A DNA stretch of 64,000 bases, taken from an uncultured bacterium. GTDB taxonomy: Bacteria > Cyanobacteriota > Vampirovibrionia > Gastranaerophilales > Gastranaerophilaceae. Position 1 is the first letter of the stretch, and every line of letters begins with the position of its first letter. Of this stretch, positions 18,213 to 26,659 are shown piece by piece. Position numbers and translations under genes: made by a program. Location: contig CACWHC010000001.1 in the NCBI GenBank assembly GCA_902760645.1, forward strand, positions 62,001 through 126,000, read 5' to 3'. The notes beneath the pieces are model-generated. The model made no database searches, was not told the DNA's origin, and was given only the letters and a program-made list of their open reading frames with translations.

Positions 18213-18401
18213 ATGTCATTGCGAGCGAAAGCGAAGCAATCCAGCCGTTTGGTTATTCATGTTTTATAAATATTTACTTCCTTACTCATTTTTTAAATTT
18301 TTTGGATTGTCTTATATTTTTATAATTATGGCTTCTAAATAGCTGGATTACGTCGTCGGGCAAGCCTTTGCCCTCCTCGTAATGACTCCTCGTAATGACA
18401 T
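18213..18401. mobile_element. MITE-like inverted-repeat element, CATTGCGAG type
   Basis: ATGTCATTGCGAG...GCAATCCAGC at 18213-18245 is mirrored by GCTGGATTACGTC...CGTAATGACAT at 18342-18401. This arm sequence is a well-known dispersed palindrome in many bacterial genomes. No coding potential is seen. It is nested inside the larger composite. Confidence 0.65.
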
Positions 18402-18732
18402 GGTTTAATTAATCGTGTGGCAGCACCGATACGAACTGTTCACTGTTTACTGGTCCCTGTTCGGGATGACGTAAAATAGGCGTAATTCTTTCATCACCGT
18501 GGTTTAAAAAATCCCACGAGCGAAGCATCTCTAAAGGCAGGCTAGCCTGCAAATCCTGTAAGCCCTTACTGCGAGAGGTTCTTACCCCCCCCCCCTAGGT
18601 GAAAACTTAGTCATAATAATAACCTCCGCTATTTTTGTAATACATTATCATTATACATTATTTTTTGAATTTTTCAAGGGGGTGTCCTGGTTCAATACAT
18701 ATTAGATTAAGCTGCATTTTCTATTATCCTAT

Positions 18733-18764
18733 AAAAATACAGGGCGGTATAATTACCGCCCTGT
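18733..18764 (-). terminator. terminator of rpsA
   Basis: An 11-bp perfect stem ACAGGGCGGTA/TACCGCCCTGT (18739-18764) with a 4-nt loop is followed on the minus strand by ATTTTT. Confidence 0.9.
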
Positions 18765-18787
18765 CTTTAGTATTTAACATTGAAAAC

Positions 18788-19861
18788 TTACGCTTCTTTA
18801 TTAATATCTTTAACACTCAATGCAATTCTGTGTTCTTGCGGAGTGAATTTCTTAATAAGAACTTCAACGCTGTCACCAACTTTGAATTCGTTGAACGGAT
18901 TAACGTTTTCGTCACTCATTTCAGAAACAGGCAACAATGCTTCTACACCTGGGAAAATGTTAATAAATGCACCAAAACCTGTAACTTTATTAACAGTACC
19001 CGTAATTACCTGACCCTCTTCAAATTGACCTTCAATTTGCTGCCAAGGATCTTCGCCCATTCTCTTTAATGAAAGTGAAATTCTCTTTAATTCGCTGTCA
19101 ATCTTAATTATTTTAACTTCCAATGTTTCACCAAGAGATATTACATCTGACGGATGTTTAATTCTCTGCCAAGAAATTTCGGAAATAGGAAGCAAGCCGT
19201 CAATACCGTTGATATCGATGAATGCACCAAAATCAGCAATTCTTACTACTTCACCTTTAACTACCTGATCTTCTTCAAGTGTTGAAAGAATATTATCAAC
19301 AACCTGATCTCTTTGTTCTGCAACAGCTAATCTCTGAGAAAGAATTAATTTGTTCTTCTTAGGATCAGCTTCAAGAACTTTAACTTCAATCTTAGTATCA
19401 ATAAGACCGTCAAACGGCTGACCTGTTCTCAACTGGCTTGAAGGAATGAAACCTTTCAAATCAGCAACGTCAACCAAAACACCGCCCTTAACAACAGAAA
19501 CAACTTTTGCCAAAATTGTATCACCCTGAACTTTTGCATCATTCAACTGTGCCCAAGCCTGAGCAAATGCCAATCTCTTCAATGAAAGAAGCATACCCTC
19601 TTCATCATTTTCTTCTTTTAATACATAGAATTCTTTTTCATCACCGACTTCAAGAACATTTTCACCTTCCATAGAAGATAATTCTCTGTTTGGCAAGAAA
19701 GCTTCTGTCTTTGCACCACGAACACTTACCAAATATCCGTCGTTATCTTTTTTCATAACAGTACCTTCTACGATATCTGCTACAGTGTATGATTTTGAAA
19801 AAGATTCTTCCAGTAATTTTTCAAATTCATCCAAATTGGTTTTTCCTAATGTTGTTGTCAT
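18788..19861 (-). CDS. rpsA: 30S ribosomal protein S1
   Basis: At 357 residues it has four S1 OB-fold repeats, beginning roughly at 25, 110, 190 and 275. The last two carry the clearest cores (RIADFGAFIDINGIDGLLP and KVTGFGAFINIFPGVEALLP). Six-domain S1 of proteobacteria is longer; short versions occur in Gram-positives and cyanobacteria. It binds mRNA at the ribosome. AAGGAG precedes the ATG. It follows ispH by 21 nt, a linkage also seen in clostridia, where the two may be fused. Confidence 0.93.
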   Translation of the reverse strand: MTTTLGKTNLDEFEKLLEESFSKSYTVADIVEGTVMKKDNDGYLVSVRGAKTEAFLPNRELSSMEGENVLEVGDEKEFYVLKEENDEEGMLLSLKRLAFAQAWAQLNDAKVQGDTILAKVVSVVKGGVLVDVADLKGFIPSSQLRTGQPFDGLIDTKIEVKVLEADPKKNKLILSQRLAVAEQRDQVVDNILSTLEEDQVVKGEVVRIADFGAFIDINGIDGLLPISEISWQRIKHPSDVISLGETLEVKIIKIDSELKRISLSLKRMGEDPWQQIEGQFEEGQVITGTVNKVTGFGAFINIFPGVEALLPVSEMSDENVNPFNEFKVGDSVEVLIKKFTPQEHRIALSVKDINKEA

Positions 19862-19882
19862 TTTTATTTTCTCCTTTTCTTT

Positions 19883-20743
19883 TTATTTTATTTTTTCTAT
19901 AACTTTTTCGATTACATTTTGCGGAGTGGAAGCACCCGCAGTAATTGATATTTTTTCAGAACCTGCAATAATATCTTTGTAATTATCAAGTTCACTGTCA
20001 TTTTCTATATGAATAGTATTAGTAATATTTTTCAGAATTTCAGCCAAATGAGTAGTATTTGCACTTTTCTTTGAACCCACAACTATCATAAGGTCACTTT
20101 CTTTAGCCAATTCTTTTGCCTCAGACTGACGCATAGCGGTACTTTGGCATATTGTATTTGCGACATGCAATTCTTTGGAAATGGAAGTCAAATATTCCAC
20201 AATCGGATTAAGAGTTTTCAGCATCTGAGTCGTCTGAACAACTATTCCTACTTTTTTATGAGCCTTAATATCATTTTCATAAGCTTTTAACTGTTCAACA
20301 GAACTTGCAACCACAACATTATCACTCCATAATTTTGCATTTGCGTTTATGCCGATTACTTCAGGGTGTTCTGATTTGCCGACAATAACAACATAATAAT
20401 CATCTTTTGCAAGCTCAATTGCCTTTTGCTGAACCTTTTTAACGTCAGGGCATGTCAAATCAACAAGCTCAAATCCTGCATTACGGATTTTTTCAATCAC
20501 TTCAGGACTTTCACCATGACTTCTTACAACACAAATACCGTCACCCTTTTCGGGAACTTCCGTAATGGTTTTTATACCCAAAGCCTCCAATTCATTAATA
20601 ACATCAGTATTATGAATAAGCTCACCCAATACAAAAACATTTCTGTCAGGGTTTTCTGATTTTAATTTTTTTGCAGTTTCAACGGCTCTTTTTACACCGT
20701 AACAAAATCCTGCGAACTTGGCTAGTTTTATATTTTTAGGCAA
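19883..20743 (-). CDS. ispH: 4-hydroxy-3-methylbut-2-enyl diphosphate reductase IspH (LytB)
   Basis: This enzyme performs the last step of the MEP isoprenoid pathway, using a [4Fe-4S] cluster. The three cluster cysteines are in AGFCYGVKRA (C14), VDLTCPDVKK and TICQSTAMRQ. Other conserved parts are VRSHGESP and the C-terminal ITAGASTPQNVI. Its 286-residue length is typical. The start is TTG at 20743, immediately after an in-frame stop, with only a weak ribosome site. First gene of an ispH-rpsA pair. Confidence 0.93.
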   Translation of the reverse strand: MPKNIKLAKFAGFCYGVKRAVETAKKLKSENPDRNVFVLGELIHNTDVINELEALGIKTITEVPEKGDGICVVRSHGESPEVIEKIRNAGFELVDLTCPDVKKVQQKAIELAKDDYYVVIVGKSEHPEVIGINANAKLWSDNVVVASSVEQLKAYENDIKAHKKVGIVVQTTQMLKTLNPIVEYLTSISKELHVANTICQSTAMRQSEAKELAKESDLMIVVGSKKSANTTHLAEILKNITNTIHIENDSELDNYKDIIAGSEKISITAGASTPQNVIEKVIEKIK

Positions 20744-20843
20744 CTAAAATTGTCTTCTTTCTGTTGGACTCGCAAATATAATTTGCTGTAAAAAGATTAC
20801 AACACAAACAAAAGAAAATAGCAAGGTATATAAGATAATTCAA

Positions 20844-21257
20844 CTATGCCTGAGTTTTGTCTGCGTGTTTTCTCAAGAAAGAGTTAGCAATACCGTCACC
20901 AATCGCACCGATTGCCAATCCTGCACCAAGTTTCAGCGCTGCAACAACAGGAATACCAATCCTTATACCGTTTACAAAAGCGGTTCTTCTTACTGCTCTG
21001 AAATCAGCTCTTTGTAATGGTTTTGATTTTGTGTAATCATCGATAGATTTTGCAATAGAATCAAAAACAGGGATAAACATACGTTTCAAATCTGCCGATT
21101 TCGATACTTTTGAAGCATCATAAAGAAACTTTGACGCAAAACCTGCACCTGCAAGTCCGCCAACATATTTACCTATATTAGATTTTTTATAATCATTGCC
21201 TTGACTTGTTTTTTGAGGGGTCATTATTCTTAATGAACTAATCGGATCTATTGCCAT
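20844..21257 (-). CDS. small hydrophobic-patch protein of unknown function
   Basis: The 137-residue product starts at 21257, where AAGGAG is well placed; an upstream ATG at 21326 has none. It begins MAIDPISSLRI, has a Gly/Ala segment (KYVGGLAGAGFASKFLYDAS), and a second alanine/glycine-rich hydrophobic stretch near the C-terminus (IPVVAALKLGAGLAIGAIG) that could touch a membrane. No family recognised. Confidence 0.6.
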   Translation of the reverse strand: MAIDPISSLRIMTPQKTSQGNDYKKSNIGKYVGGLAGAGFASKFLYDASKVSKSADLKRMFIPVFDSIAKSIDDYTKSKPLQRADFRAVRRTAFVNGIRIGIPVVAALKLGAGLAIGAIGDGIANSFLRKHADKTQA

Positions 21258-21358
21258 GCTAACACTCCTTGTATATTTATTTACCGTGTATAATACATCT
21301 AAAAATGAATTTTTGCTATCATGCAAAAAATATATTTATAAAAATTTACAAAATACCG

Positions 21359-21740
21359 CTACACTTCATCACAATAAGAGATTTTAACCTTTTCAAAACC
21401 TGATAACAAGGCTTCCACATTACTTTTTCCTGCAGAAAGTGCTTTATCAATATGTTTGTTTGAAATCCATACCTCATCAAGTGAAGTTTTGTATGCAACA
21501 TGAGTTGAAGTTTTACCCGAATACAAAATTGTCGCCGGAATATTAAAATTCCTCAAAAAATTTATAAATCCATCAAACAAAGTCTTGGCTTCTTTACCTG
21601 AAGAACCACCAATAAGCACTGCCTGAAGAAATAACCCATGGATAATCCACGAAATTATCTCTGTTAAACGTTGACGTCCGCACAGAAAAATCTACAGACC
21701 TTACAGGAACAAGTTTTGATGTAAAAGTTATTTCAGACAT
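21359..21740 (-). pseudogene. frameshifted small gene (two-part frame)
   Basis: An ATG at 21740 opens a frame of 48 codons (start MSEITFTSKLVPV, with FVDYPWVISS) that stops at 21594. Another frame continues from about 21640 to 21359 with LIGGSSGKEAKTLFDGF and STHVAYKTSLDEVWISNKHI. Joined near 21630 the pieces would give about 125 residues of continuous sequence. The second frame alone has only a GTG at 21619 and no ribosome site. This suggests one base or a short segment was lost. No function recognised. Confidence 0.55.
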
Positions 21741-21777
21741 AGGATAAATAAATAACCTAAAAATAATTATTTGCTAA

Positions 21778-21808
21778 AAAAACCCGAGGAAATCACCTCG
21801 GGCTTTTT
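21778..21808 (-). terminator. terminator of pgk
   Basis: CCCGAGG (21783-21789) and CCTCGGG (21796-21802) form a stem with A/T runs on both sides; on the minus strand it is followed by a T run. Confidence 0.85.
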
Positions 21809-21830
21809 AAATATTAAATTAACCGAATTA

Positions 21831-23033
21831 TTAAGCTTCATCTAAAGCTGCAACACCCGGAAGTACTTTACCTTCAATAAATTCTAATGATGCACCGCCG
21901 CCTGTTGAAACGTGAGTGAAATCTTCTGCCTTAAAGAATTTCTTAGCGGCAGAAACGGAATCACCACCACCTATAACAGAAGTTGCACCATTTTTTGTAG
22001 CTTCAACAACGGCAGCAAGAACAGCCTTTGTTCCTTCTGCAAATGCAGGATTTTCAAAAGCACCTACAGGGCCGTTCATCAAAATAGTTTTTGAAGTTTT
22101 AAGAACTTCAGCAAATGCTTTTCTTGATTCTTCACCTGCATCAACACCTTCAAATCCGTCAGGGATTTCGTTAATCTTAACAAATTTATTTGTTCCGTTG
22201 CCTGAGAAATCGTCTGTTACAAGAACGTCAGTAGCCATAACAAGTTTAACACCCTTATCTGCAGCTTTCTTTTCTATAGCCTTTGCAACTTCAATCTGGT
22301 CATCTTCACAAATTGAATTACCGATTTTACCACCGTTAGCTTTAACAAATGTATAAGCCATACCGCCGCCGATAATCATGTTATCAACTTTATCCAACAA
22401 GTTTTCCAAAACACCGATTTTAGAAGAAACTTTAGCACCGCCGACAACAGCCGTGAATGGACGTGTAGGATTGTCAAGAGCCTGAGATAAGCATCTCAAT
22501 TCTTTTTCCATCAACAAGCCTGATACAGCAGGTTTAAGAACTTTAGCCAATTTTGCTGTTGAAGTATGATTTCTGTGAGCAGCACCAAACGCATCATTTA
22601 CATAGAAATCGCCAAGTTTTGCCAATTCATTTGCAAAAGTCATATCATCATCTTTTGCTTCTTCTGCTTTGTAGTAACGAATATTTTCCAATAAAGCTAC
22701 CTGACCGTCTTTTAAGTTTGCAAGTTCTTTTTCTGCACCTTCACCTACAGGGGTAGAAACAAATAAAACTTCTTCACCTAAAACTTTAGACATATGTTTT
22801 GCAACAGGTGCTAAAGTAAATTCAGGATTCCATTCACCTTTTGGTCTGCCCAAGTGAGCCATTAAAATAATCTTTGCACCCTTTTCCTGTAAAGCTCTTA
22901 CGGTAGGTACAATAGCCTGAATTCTTGTGTCATCGGTAACATTTTTATCTGCATCAAGAGGAACATTAACGTCAACTCTGACTAACGCTCTTTTACCTCT
23001 AACGTCACCTAAATCGTTAATTGATTTTTTCAT
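21831..23033 (-). CDS. pgk: phosphoglycerate kinase
   Basis: This glycolytic kinase of 400 residues transfers phosphate from 1,3-bisphosphoglycerate to ADP. Diagnostic motifs are RVDVNVPLD near the N-terminus, LMAHLGRPKG, VNDAFGAAHR, and the C-terminal IGGGDSVSAAKKF with STGGGASLEFIEGK. The start at 23033 (MKKSINDLG) has AAGGAG upstream; the longer frame to 23093 lacks one. It has its own terminator. Fructose-bisphosphate aldolase is elsewhere in the window. Confidence 0.96.
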   Translation of the reverse strand: MKKSINDLGDVRGKRALVRVDVNVPLDADKNVTDDTRIQAIVPTVRALQEKGAKIILMAHLGRPKGEWNPEFTLAPVAKHMSKVLGEEVLFVSTPVGEGAEKELANLKDGQVALLENIRYYKAEEAKDDDMTFANELAKLGDFYVNDAFGAAHRNHTSTAKLAKVLKPAVSGLLMEKELRCLSQALDNPTRPFTAVVGGAKVSSKIGVLENLLDKVDNMIIGGGMAYTFVKANGGKIGNSICEDDQIEVAKAIEKKAADKGVKLVMATDVLVTDDFSGNGTNKFVKINEIPDGFEGVDAGEESRKAFAEVLKTSKTILMNGPVGAFENPAFAEGTKAVLAAVVEATKNGATSVIGGGDSVSAAKKFFKAEDFTHVSTGGGASLEFIEGKVLPGVAALDEA

Positions 23034-23195
23034 AGTTTTCTCCTTATTTATAACAAATAAACATCTCTCGCATGTCAATCGTACAAGAAACATAAAAGAT
23101 TATCAAATTTTAAATTACAACCGAAAATTACATTTTTTGCACCTGAAACAAAAAATCCACAAATACTTATATTTTTATCCGGAGAATTAATCCCT

Positions 23196-23344
23196 GCGAT
23201 GTAGCTGATTTTGCTCCTGTAGAGTTTTTTTCAAAAACTCTTACGTCGCTATCGTAGTGTTCACCTGCTCGTCTTTGCCGAAGCAAAGCCGACACCGTGA
23301 ACACCGGCTCACGCATTTTAGCGACTTTACAGGGCTTTTATCGC
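23196..23344. repeat. highly structured inverted-repeat element
   Basis: GCGAT ends frame the element. CCTGTAGAG (23216-23224) pairs with CTTTACAGG (23325-23333), and GTGTTCAC (23257-23264) with GTGAACAC (23297-23304). Inside lie AGAGTTTTTTTCAAAAACTCT and CTTTGCCGAAGCAAAG. The nested dyads suit either a MITE-like element or a folded RNA; no second copy is in the window. Confidence 0.5.
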
Positions 23345-23414
23345 ATGTCATAATCGAAATATTGTATTAATACAGATTTTACACAATTTTTAAACCAAAT
23401 AAGGAGGAAATATA

Positions 23415-23777
23415 ATGGAGCCAAGAAATTACGAATACGAACATGAACAAGATTATTGAGTGATATTCAAGCGTTAGAAATTGGAGTAAACAGATATATC
23501 GACAGATTACCTGAACTTGGCAGAAATAGTAACGAAAAAATGTTTCAGAATAAATCATTTGAATTAATACAAACGGTTCCGTTCTTGTGTAAAACTTTGC
23601 TTACCTTGTAAATACGAGTTTCGATCTCCAGATAATGTTCAGCTTTAAAGAATTACAAACGGGGACTTATCTACGAAACAGTTTTTAAAAACTTTGGGTG
23701 CGTGCAGCCTTATTCCGTTTTTTAATTCATTTGTATTCTACTATCTTTTACAAATTCATGATACAAGGTTGCAGTAA
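23415..23777 (+). pseudogene. decayed ORF of about 120 codons
   Basis: A perfect AAGGAGG precedes ATG at 23415, but the frame stops after 14 codons (MEPRNYEYEHEQDY). Sensible sequence continues in a second frame (LSDIQALEIGVNRYIDRLPE) and returns to the first (KYEFRSPDNVQL, one stop, then RITNGDLSTKQFLKTLG). Two frame changes and one nonsense codon indicate a dead gene. I do not recognise the family. Confidence 0.4.
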
Positions 23778-23928
23778 ATCATAGATTTACCGCAACCTAC
23801 AAACTTACAGCTCAGCAAGTGCAAATTTTTTGTAACGAAATATTACATTTCATATGAGAAAAAGCAAATCTATATAGCAAAATGATTTATAATATATATA
23901 TAATATATATAAGAGAGAAAGGAGTAAT

Positions 23929-24294
23929 ATGGCATACACATATCAATTAGGTGCAAATCAAATGAATCCTTCAAACTGGTTTCCGCAATGGTCAGGTGCC
24001 GGAAATACAACAGGTGGTAAAGTCGGTAATTCTGATACTGTTTTTGAACAATTTGAAAATAGTAATGGAAAGATATTTAATCACACTTGTGCAGAATCCA
24101 ATGCCGAGCAAACTCTGAGCGATGCAGAATATAAAGCAGTTTCTGAACTTGTTCAATCCGGAGCGGTTAATTCGGTAGACGAAGCGATTCAAAAAGTCAC
24201 AGGTAAAACTGCAAAACAGATTGAAACTGACTATTTTTCAAATCCAAAAGAAAACATCCGTTCTTTGGGTGGGTATATTCCCGACTGGGCTTAG
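23929..24294 (+). CDS. small protein of unknown function
   Basis: A 121-residue protein with a well-placed AAAGGAG. The N-terminal half is polar and Asn/Gly/Trp rich (NPSNWFPQWSGAGN); the C-terminal half is helical (LSDAEYKAVSELVQSGAVNSVDEAI) and ends GGYIPDWA. No signal peptide, membrane helix or known domain is apparent. Its style, with short polar sequence and no homologue I know, matches other small genes in this window. Confidence 0.65.
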   Translation: MAYTYQLGANQMNPSNWFPQWSGAGNTTGGKVGNSDTVFEQFENSNGKIFNHTCAESNAEQTLSDAEYKAVSELVQSGAVNSVDEAIQKVTGKTAKQIETDYFSNPKENIRSLGGYIPDWA

Positions 24295-24302
24295 TATAAT
24301 TA

Positions 24303-24332
24303 GAATGGGTTGAATATTTTCATTCAACCCAT
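24303..24332. terminator. hairpin after the small gene
   Basis: ATGGGTTGAAT and ATTCAACCCAT form an 11-bp stem with a 6-nt loop. There is no strong T run, so termination is plausible but not certain. Confidence 0.5.
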
Positions 24333-24366
24333 CAATATAATACAAAAAACAACAAAATTTCAGTAA

Positions 24367-24810
24367 TTATGCTTCCAATTCTCTGCGTATGTCTTCTACA
24401 GTTACATGAACCACAGGGGTATTTTCATCCTTTTTCAAATAAACATCTTTTATTCCGGACTGAACAATAAATCTTTTGCACAGAATACAAATAAAATTAT
24501 GTCCCCAAATATACATTGTGGAACCCTTACATCTGTCCTGTCCCGCCTGAATGATTGCATTTTGTTCAGCATGGATGGAACGGCAGGTTTCGTATCTTGT
24601 ACCGGATTCGATATTATTTTCTATACGATAGCATTTTCCACGCTCGTAGCAAGATTCTACTTTTGATGGAGTACCGTTATAACCTGTTGCTTTAATTTTT
24701 TTATCGTCGCCCACAATAACAGCTCCGACTTGAGCCCTTAAACAATTAGAACGGCTTGCACAAGTTTTTGCCAAATCCAAAAAATATTCTTCCCAGCTTT
24801 TTATTTCCAT
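24367..24810 (-). CDS. deoxycytidylate (dCMP) deaminase family protein
   Basis: A zinc-dependent deaminase of 147 residues. The catalytic HAEQNAI holds H80 and E82; the other zinc ligands are C108 and C111 in ICILCKRF, where the usual Pro before Cys is replaced. The extra Cys-rich insertion (CYERGKCYR) is typical of ComEB/dCMP deaminases. It supplies dUMP for thymidylate synthesis. It starts 10 nt after the AICAR transformylase gene, so both nucleotide genes form one unit. Confidence 0.88.
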   Translation of the reverse strand: MEIKSWEEYFLDLAKTCASRSNCLRAQVGAVIVGDDKKIKATGYNGTPSKVESCYERGKCYRIENNIESGTRYETCRSIHAEQNAIIQAGQDRCKGSTMYIWGHNFICILCKRFIVQSGIKDVYLKKDENTPVVHVTVEDIRRELEA

Positions 24811-24820
24811 AATCTTATCC

Positions 24821-25816
24821 TTAGTGTTTATAATTTTTAATTCCTGTCAAAATCATTGCGATATTATATTTATCTGCAAGTTCAATAATTTTATCCTCGT
24901 TAGCTGCACCACCCGGCTGAATAATTGCGGAAATTCTGCCCTGAGCCGCAGCATAAACGCAATCTGCGATAGGTAAAACCGTATCAGATGCAAGCACGGC
25001 ATCCTTAGCCGCATCACAGGCTGTATTCAGTGCAACCTCAACAGCCGTAACGGGAGTAATAAATCCCTGAGTAATAGCTGCCGTTTTAAAATCCTTTGCA
25101 ATAACAATTGAATTTGAGCGTGCATATTTTGAAACTTTCCAGGCAAAAACAATATCCTCAATTTGTTCTTTTGTAGGTTTTGTTTTAGTTACAACTCTGA
25201 ATGAATTTTTGCCAAGACGACTCTTATTTGAATCCTGATATAATGTTCCGAAAGGTGTCACATGAATATCCTTTTGAAGTAAATTTTTAAATTCTTCCAA
25301 AGGTGTATTGAGTTTTATAATCTTAATCAGAGGATTTGCCTTAAATATATCCAAAGCTTTTTCTTCATAATCAGGAGCCAAAACCATTTTAACAGCCATT
25401 GAATTTAAATGTTTTGCTAAATCCGCAGTAACTGTTTTGGTACAACCTATTGAACCAAAGAATGATGCCATAGGATCACAATCAAATGCCTTTGTGTATG
25501 CTTCACCTATAGTAGGAGCCAAAGCAACTCCGCAGGGAGCTGCATGTTTTACAATGGCAACCGCACATACATCATAAAATTCACCCAGAATATTTGCAAG
25601 TTCCGTTAAGCTCAAAACTTCATTATAAGAAAGTGTTTTATTAAACATTACTTCATAATCAGCCATACCGTCAGTTTTCAGTATTCCTGCACGCTGCTGA
25701 GGATTTTCACCGTAAAACATATCCCACAACGGAGTAAATTCTCTATTTTCCTCCAGTTCCCAACTCAACATTTCGTTTAAATTATCATATACTTTTACAC
25801 TTGCCTTTTTAGCCAT
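24821..25816 (-). CDS. stand-alone AICAR transformylase (PurH C-terminal domain only)
   Basis: The 331-residue protein matches only the formyltransferase half of PurH. It has YGENPQQRA, the catalytic pair K90-H91 in IVKHAAPCGVA, IIQPGGAANED and the C-terminal LTGIKNYKH. The usual DPxSAFGG stretch reads DPMASFFGSIG. The N-terminal IMP cyclohydrolase domain is absent, so ring closure must be done by another protein. The start at 25816 has GAGGG upstream. It uses 10-formyl-THF, the product pool of FolD. Confidence 0.85.
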   Translation of the reverse strand: MAKKASVKVYDNLNEMLSWELEENREFTPLWDMFYGENPQQRAGILKTDGMADYEVMFNKTLSYNEVLSLTELANILGEFYDVCAVAIVKHAAPCGVALAPTIGEAYTKAFDCDPMASFFGSIGCTKTVTADLAKHLNSMAVKMVLAPDYEEKALDIFKANPLIKIIKLNTPLEEFKNLLQKDIHVTPFGTLYQDSNKSRLGKNSFRVVTKTKPTKEQIEDIVFAWKVSKYARSNSIVIAKDFKTAAITQGFITPVTAVEVALNTACDAAKDAVLASDTVLPIADCVYAAAQGRISAIIQPGGAANEDKIIELADKYNIAMILTGIKNYKH

Positions 25817-25881
25817 AACAAACCCTCTTATAGAAAAACATAACATAAATAATATATTTTGTAAAATTATAAAATTGTCGG

Positions 25882-25910
25882 TTGAAATAATTTTACCTTT
25901 TTAATATAAT
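25882..25910 (+). promoter_or_regulatory. promoter for the 206-aa protein gene
   Basis: TTGAAA (25882-25887) and TATAAT (25905-25910) have 17-bp spacing, giving a transcript start near 25917 and a 32-nt leader with AAAAGGA. Confidence 0.7.
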
Positions 25911-25948
25911 GCAATAGTTAGGAAGTAAAATAAAAAGGATTTAGAAAT

Positions 25949-26569
25949 ATGAGTAGCAACAAAATGACTGAAGGTGTCGGCAAGAAGATTGTAGAAGCTT
26001 TAAAACAGCAATCATCAGATGTCGATATTATTCCTGTAGCTGAAACGGCAGAGGATATGAATATTTCGGATATTAATACCGTTAATATCAAGAATGAATA
26101 TTCTGAAGAAACTCCTGCTGCAGTAAATACTTATGATGAAGCTAACAGCAACATCACATCATCATTAAATATGGCAAACGCAATTGACAATGCCTTTAAT
26201 CGTACAATGTTAAACTTCAGACAACCGATGCAGGATAACAATTTGTCTGCGGTTGATGATATGGATTTACCTACAAATGTTGCCGTACTCAAACAATTAA
26301 TCACTAAAATCCCTGCAGGCGTTTCAAAACAAACAGGGGCTTTAATTATTAAGCAAACAATGGAAGCTCTTGGAATTTCAATGACTAACGTTTTGCAGGA
26401 AGCTCAACAGGTTCAGGAAACATTAACTCAATCTGTTAAAGATTGCCAGAATAATGTTCTTGAATACAAAAAACAAATTAATATGCTTGAAGTTCAGGCT
26501 CAGAAATATCAAAGACAATTCGCAGCAATTAACGATATAATCAGCCTTTTCATTCAAACAGGTAATTAA
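25949..26569 (+). CDS. unknown protein with C-terminal coiled coil
   Basis: A 206-residue acidic protein. The first 90 residues look disordered (Asn/Ser/Asp/Glu rich). A predicted helical region follows (NVAVLKQLITKIPAGVSKQ), then a long coiled coil (about 140-195, EAQQVQETLTQSVKDCQNNV). There are no membrane segments. It has its own promoter and terminator. No family recognised. Confidence 0.65.
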   Translation: MSSNKMTEGVGKKIVEALKQQSSDVDIIPVAETAEDMNISDINTVNIKNEYSEETPAAVNTYDEANSNITSSLNMANAIDNAFNRTMLNFRQPMQDNNLSAVDDMDLPTNVAVLKQLITKIPAGVSKQTGALIIKQTMEALGISMTNVLQEAQQVQETLTQSVKDCQNNVLEYKKQINMLEVQAQKYQRQFAAINDIISLFIQTGN

Positions 26570-26594
26570 TTTTAATAAATTATTTTAAACTGTA

Positions 26595-26625
26595 AAAGAG
26601 GTCGGAATTAGATTCCGGCCTCTTT
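26595..26625 (+). terminator. terminator after the 206-aa protein gene
   Basis: AAAGAGGTCGGAA pairs with TTCCGGCCTCTTT (one G-T pair) and ends in a T run. Confidence 0.85.
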
Positions 26626-26659
26626 ATACTTATAACATATTTTTTATGACCCGCAATAA

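Larger units (their letters stand above)
18015..18599 (-). mobile_element. composite nest of palindromic repeats, including pilin-leader repeat copy B
   Basis: Outer inverted repeats (18014-18059, and 18415-18452 in reverse orientation, both with the CAGTAAAC/GAACAGTTC/GGTGCTG pattern) enclose other repeats. Adjacent is the core 18465-18599, nearly identical to 9674-9798 with the same eleven-base G tract. On the minus strand the core follows GGAGG and an ATG at 18615 (leader ATGACTAAGTTTTCACCTAGG), but no pilin body follows. With 12 G a frame of about 55 codons opens. No transposase ORF is present, so any mobility would be in trans. Confidence 0.7.
23034..23928. other. gene-poor region holding a structured repeat and a decayed ORF
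   Basis: Nearly 900 bp separate pgk from the next intact gene. Apart from the inverted-repeat element at 23196-23344 and the broken ORF at 23415-23777, I see only AT-rich DNA. An alternating AT run near 23885-23910 precedes the gene at 23929 and is probably its promoter. Confidence 0.5.

Noticed and set aside
18213-18401. CRISPR-like spaced repeats
   Set aside because: The repeated units are inverted arms of one palindromic element, not direct repeats with regular spacers.
21359-21619. 86-codon ORF as a free-standing gene
   Set aside because: It begins with an internal GTG without ribosome site and continues an upstream frame; treated as part of a frameshifted gene.
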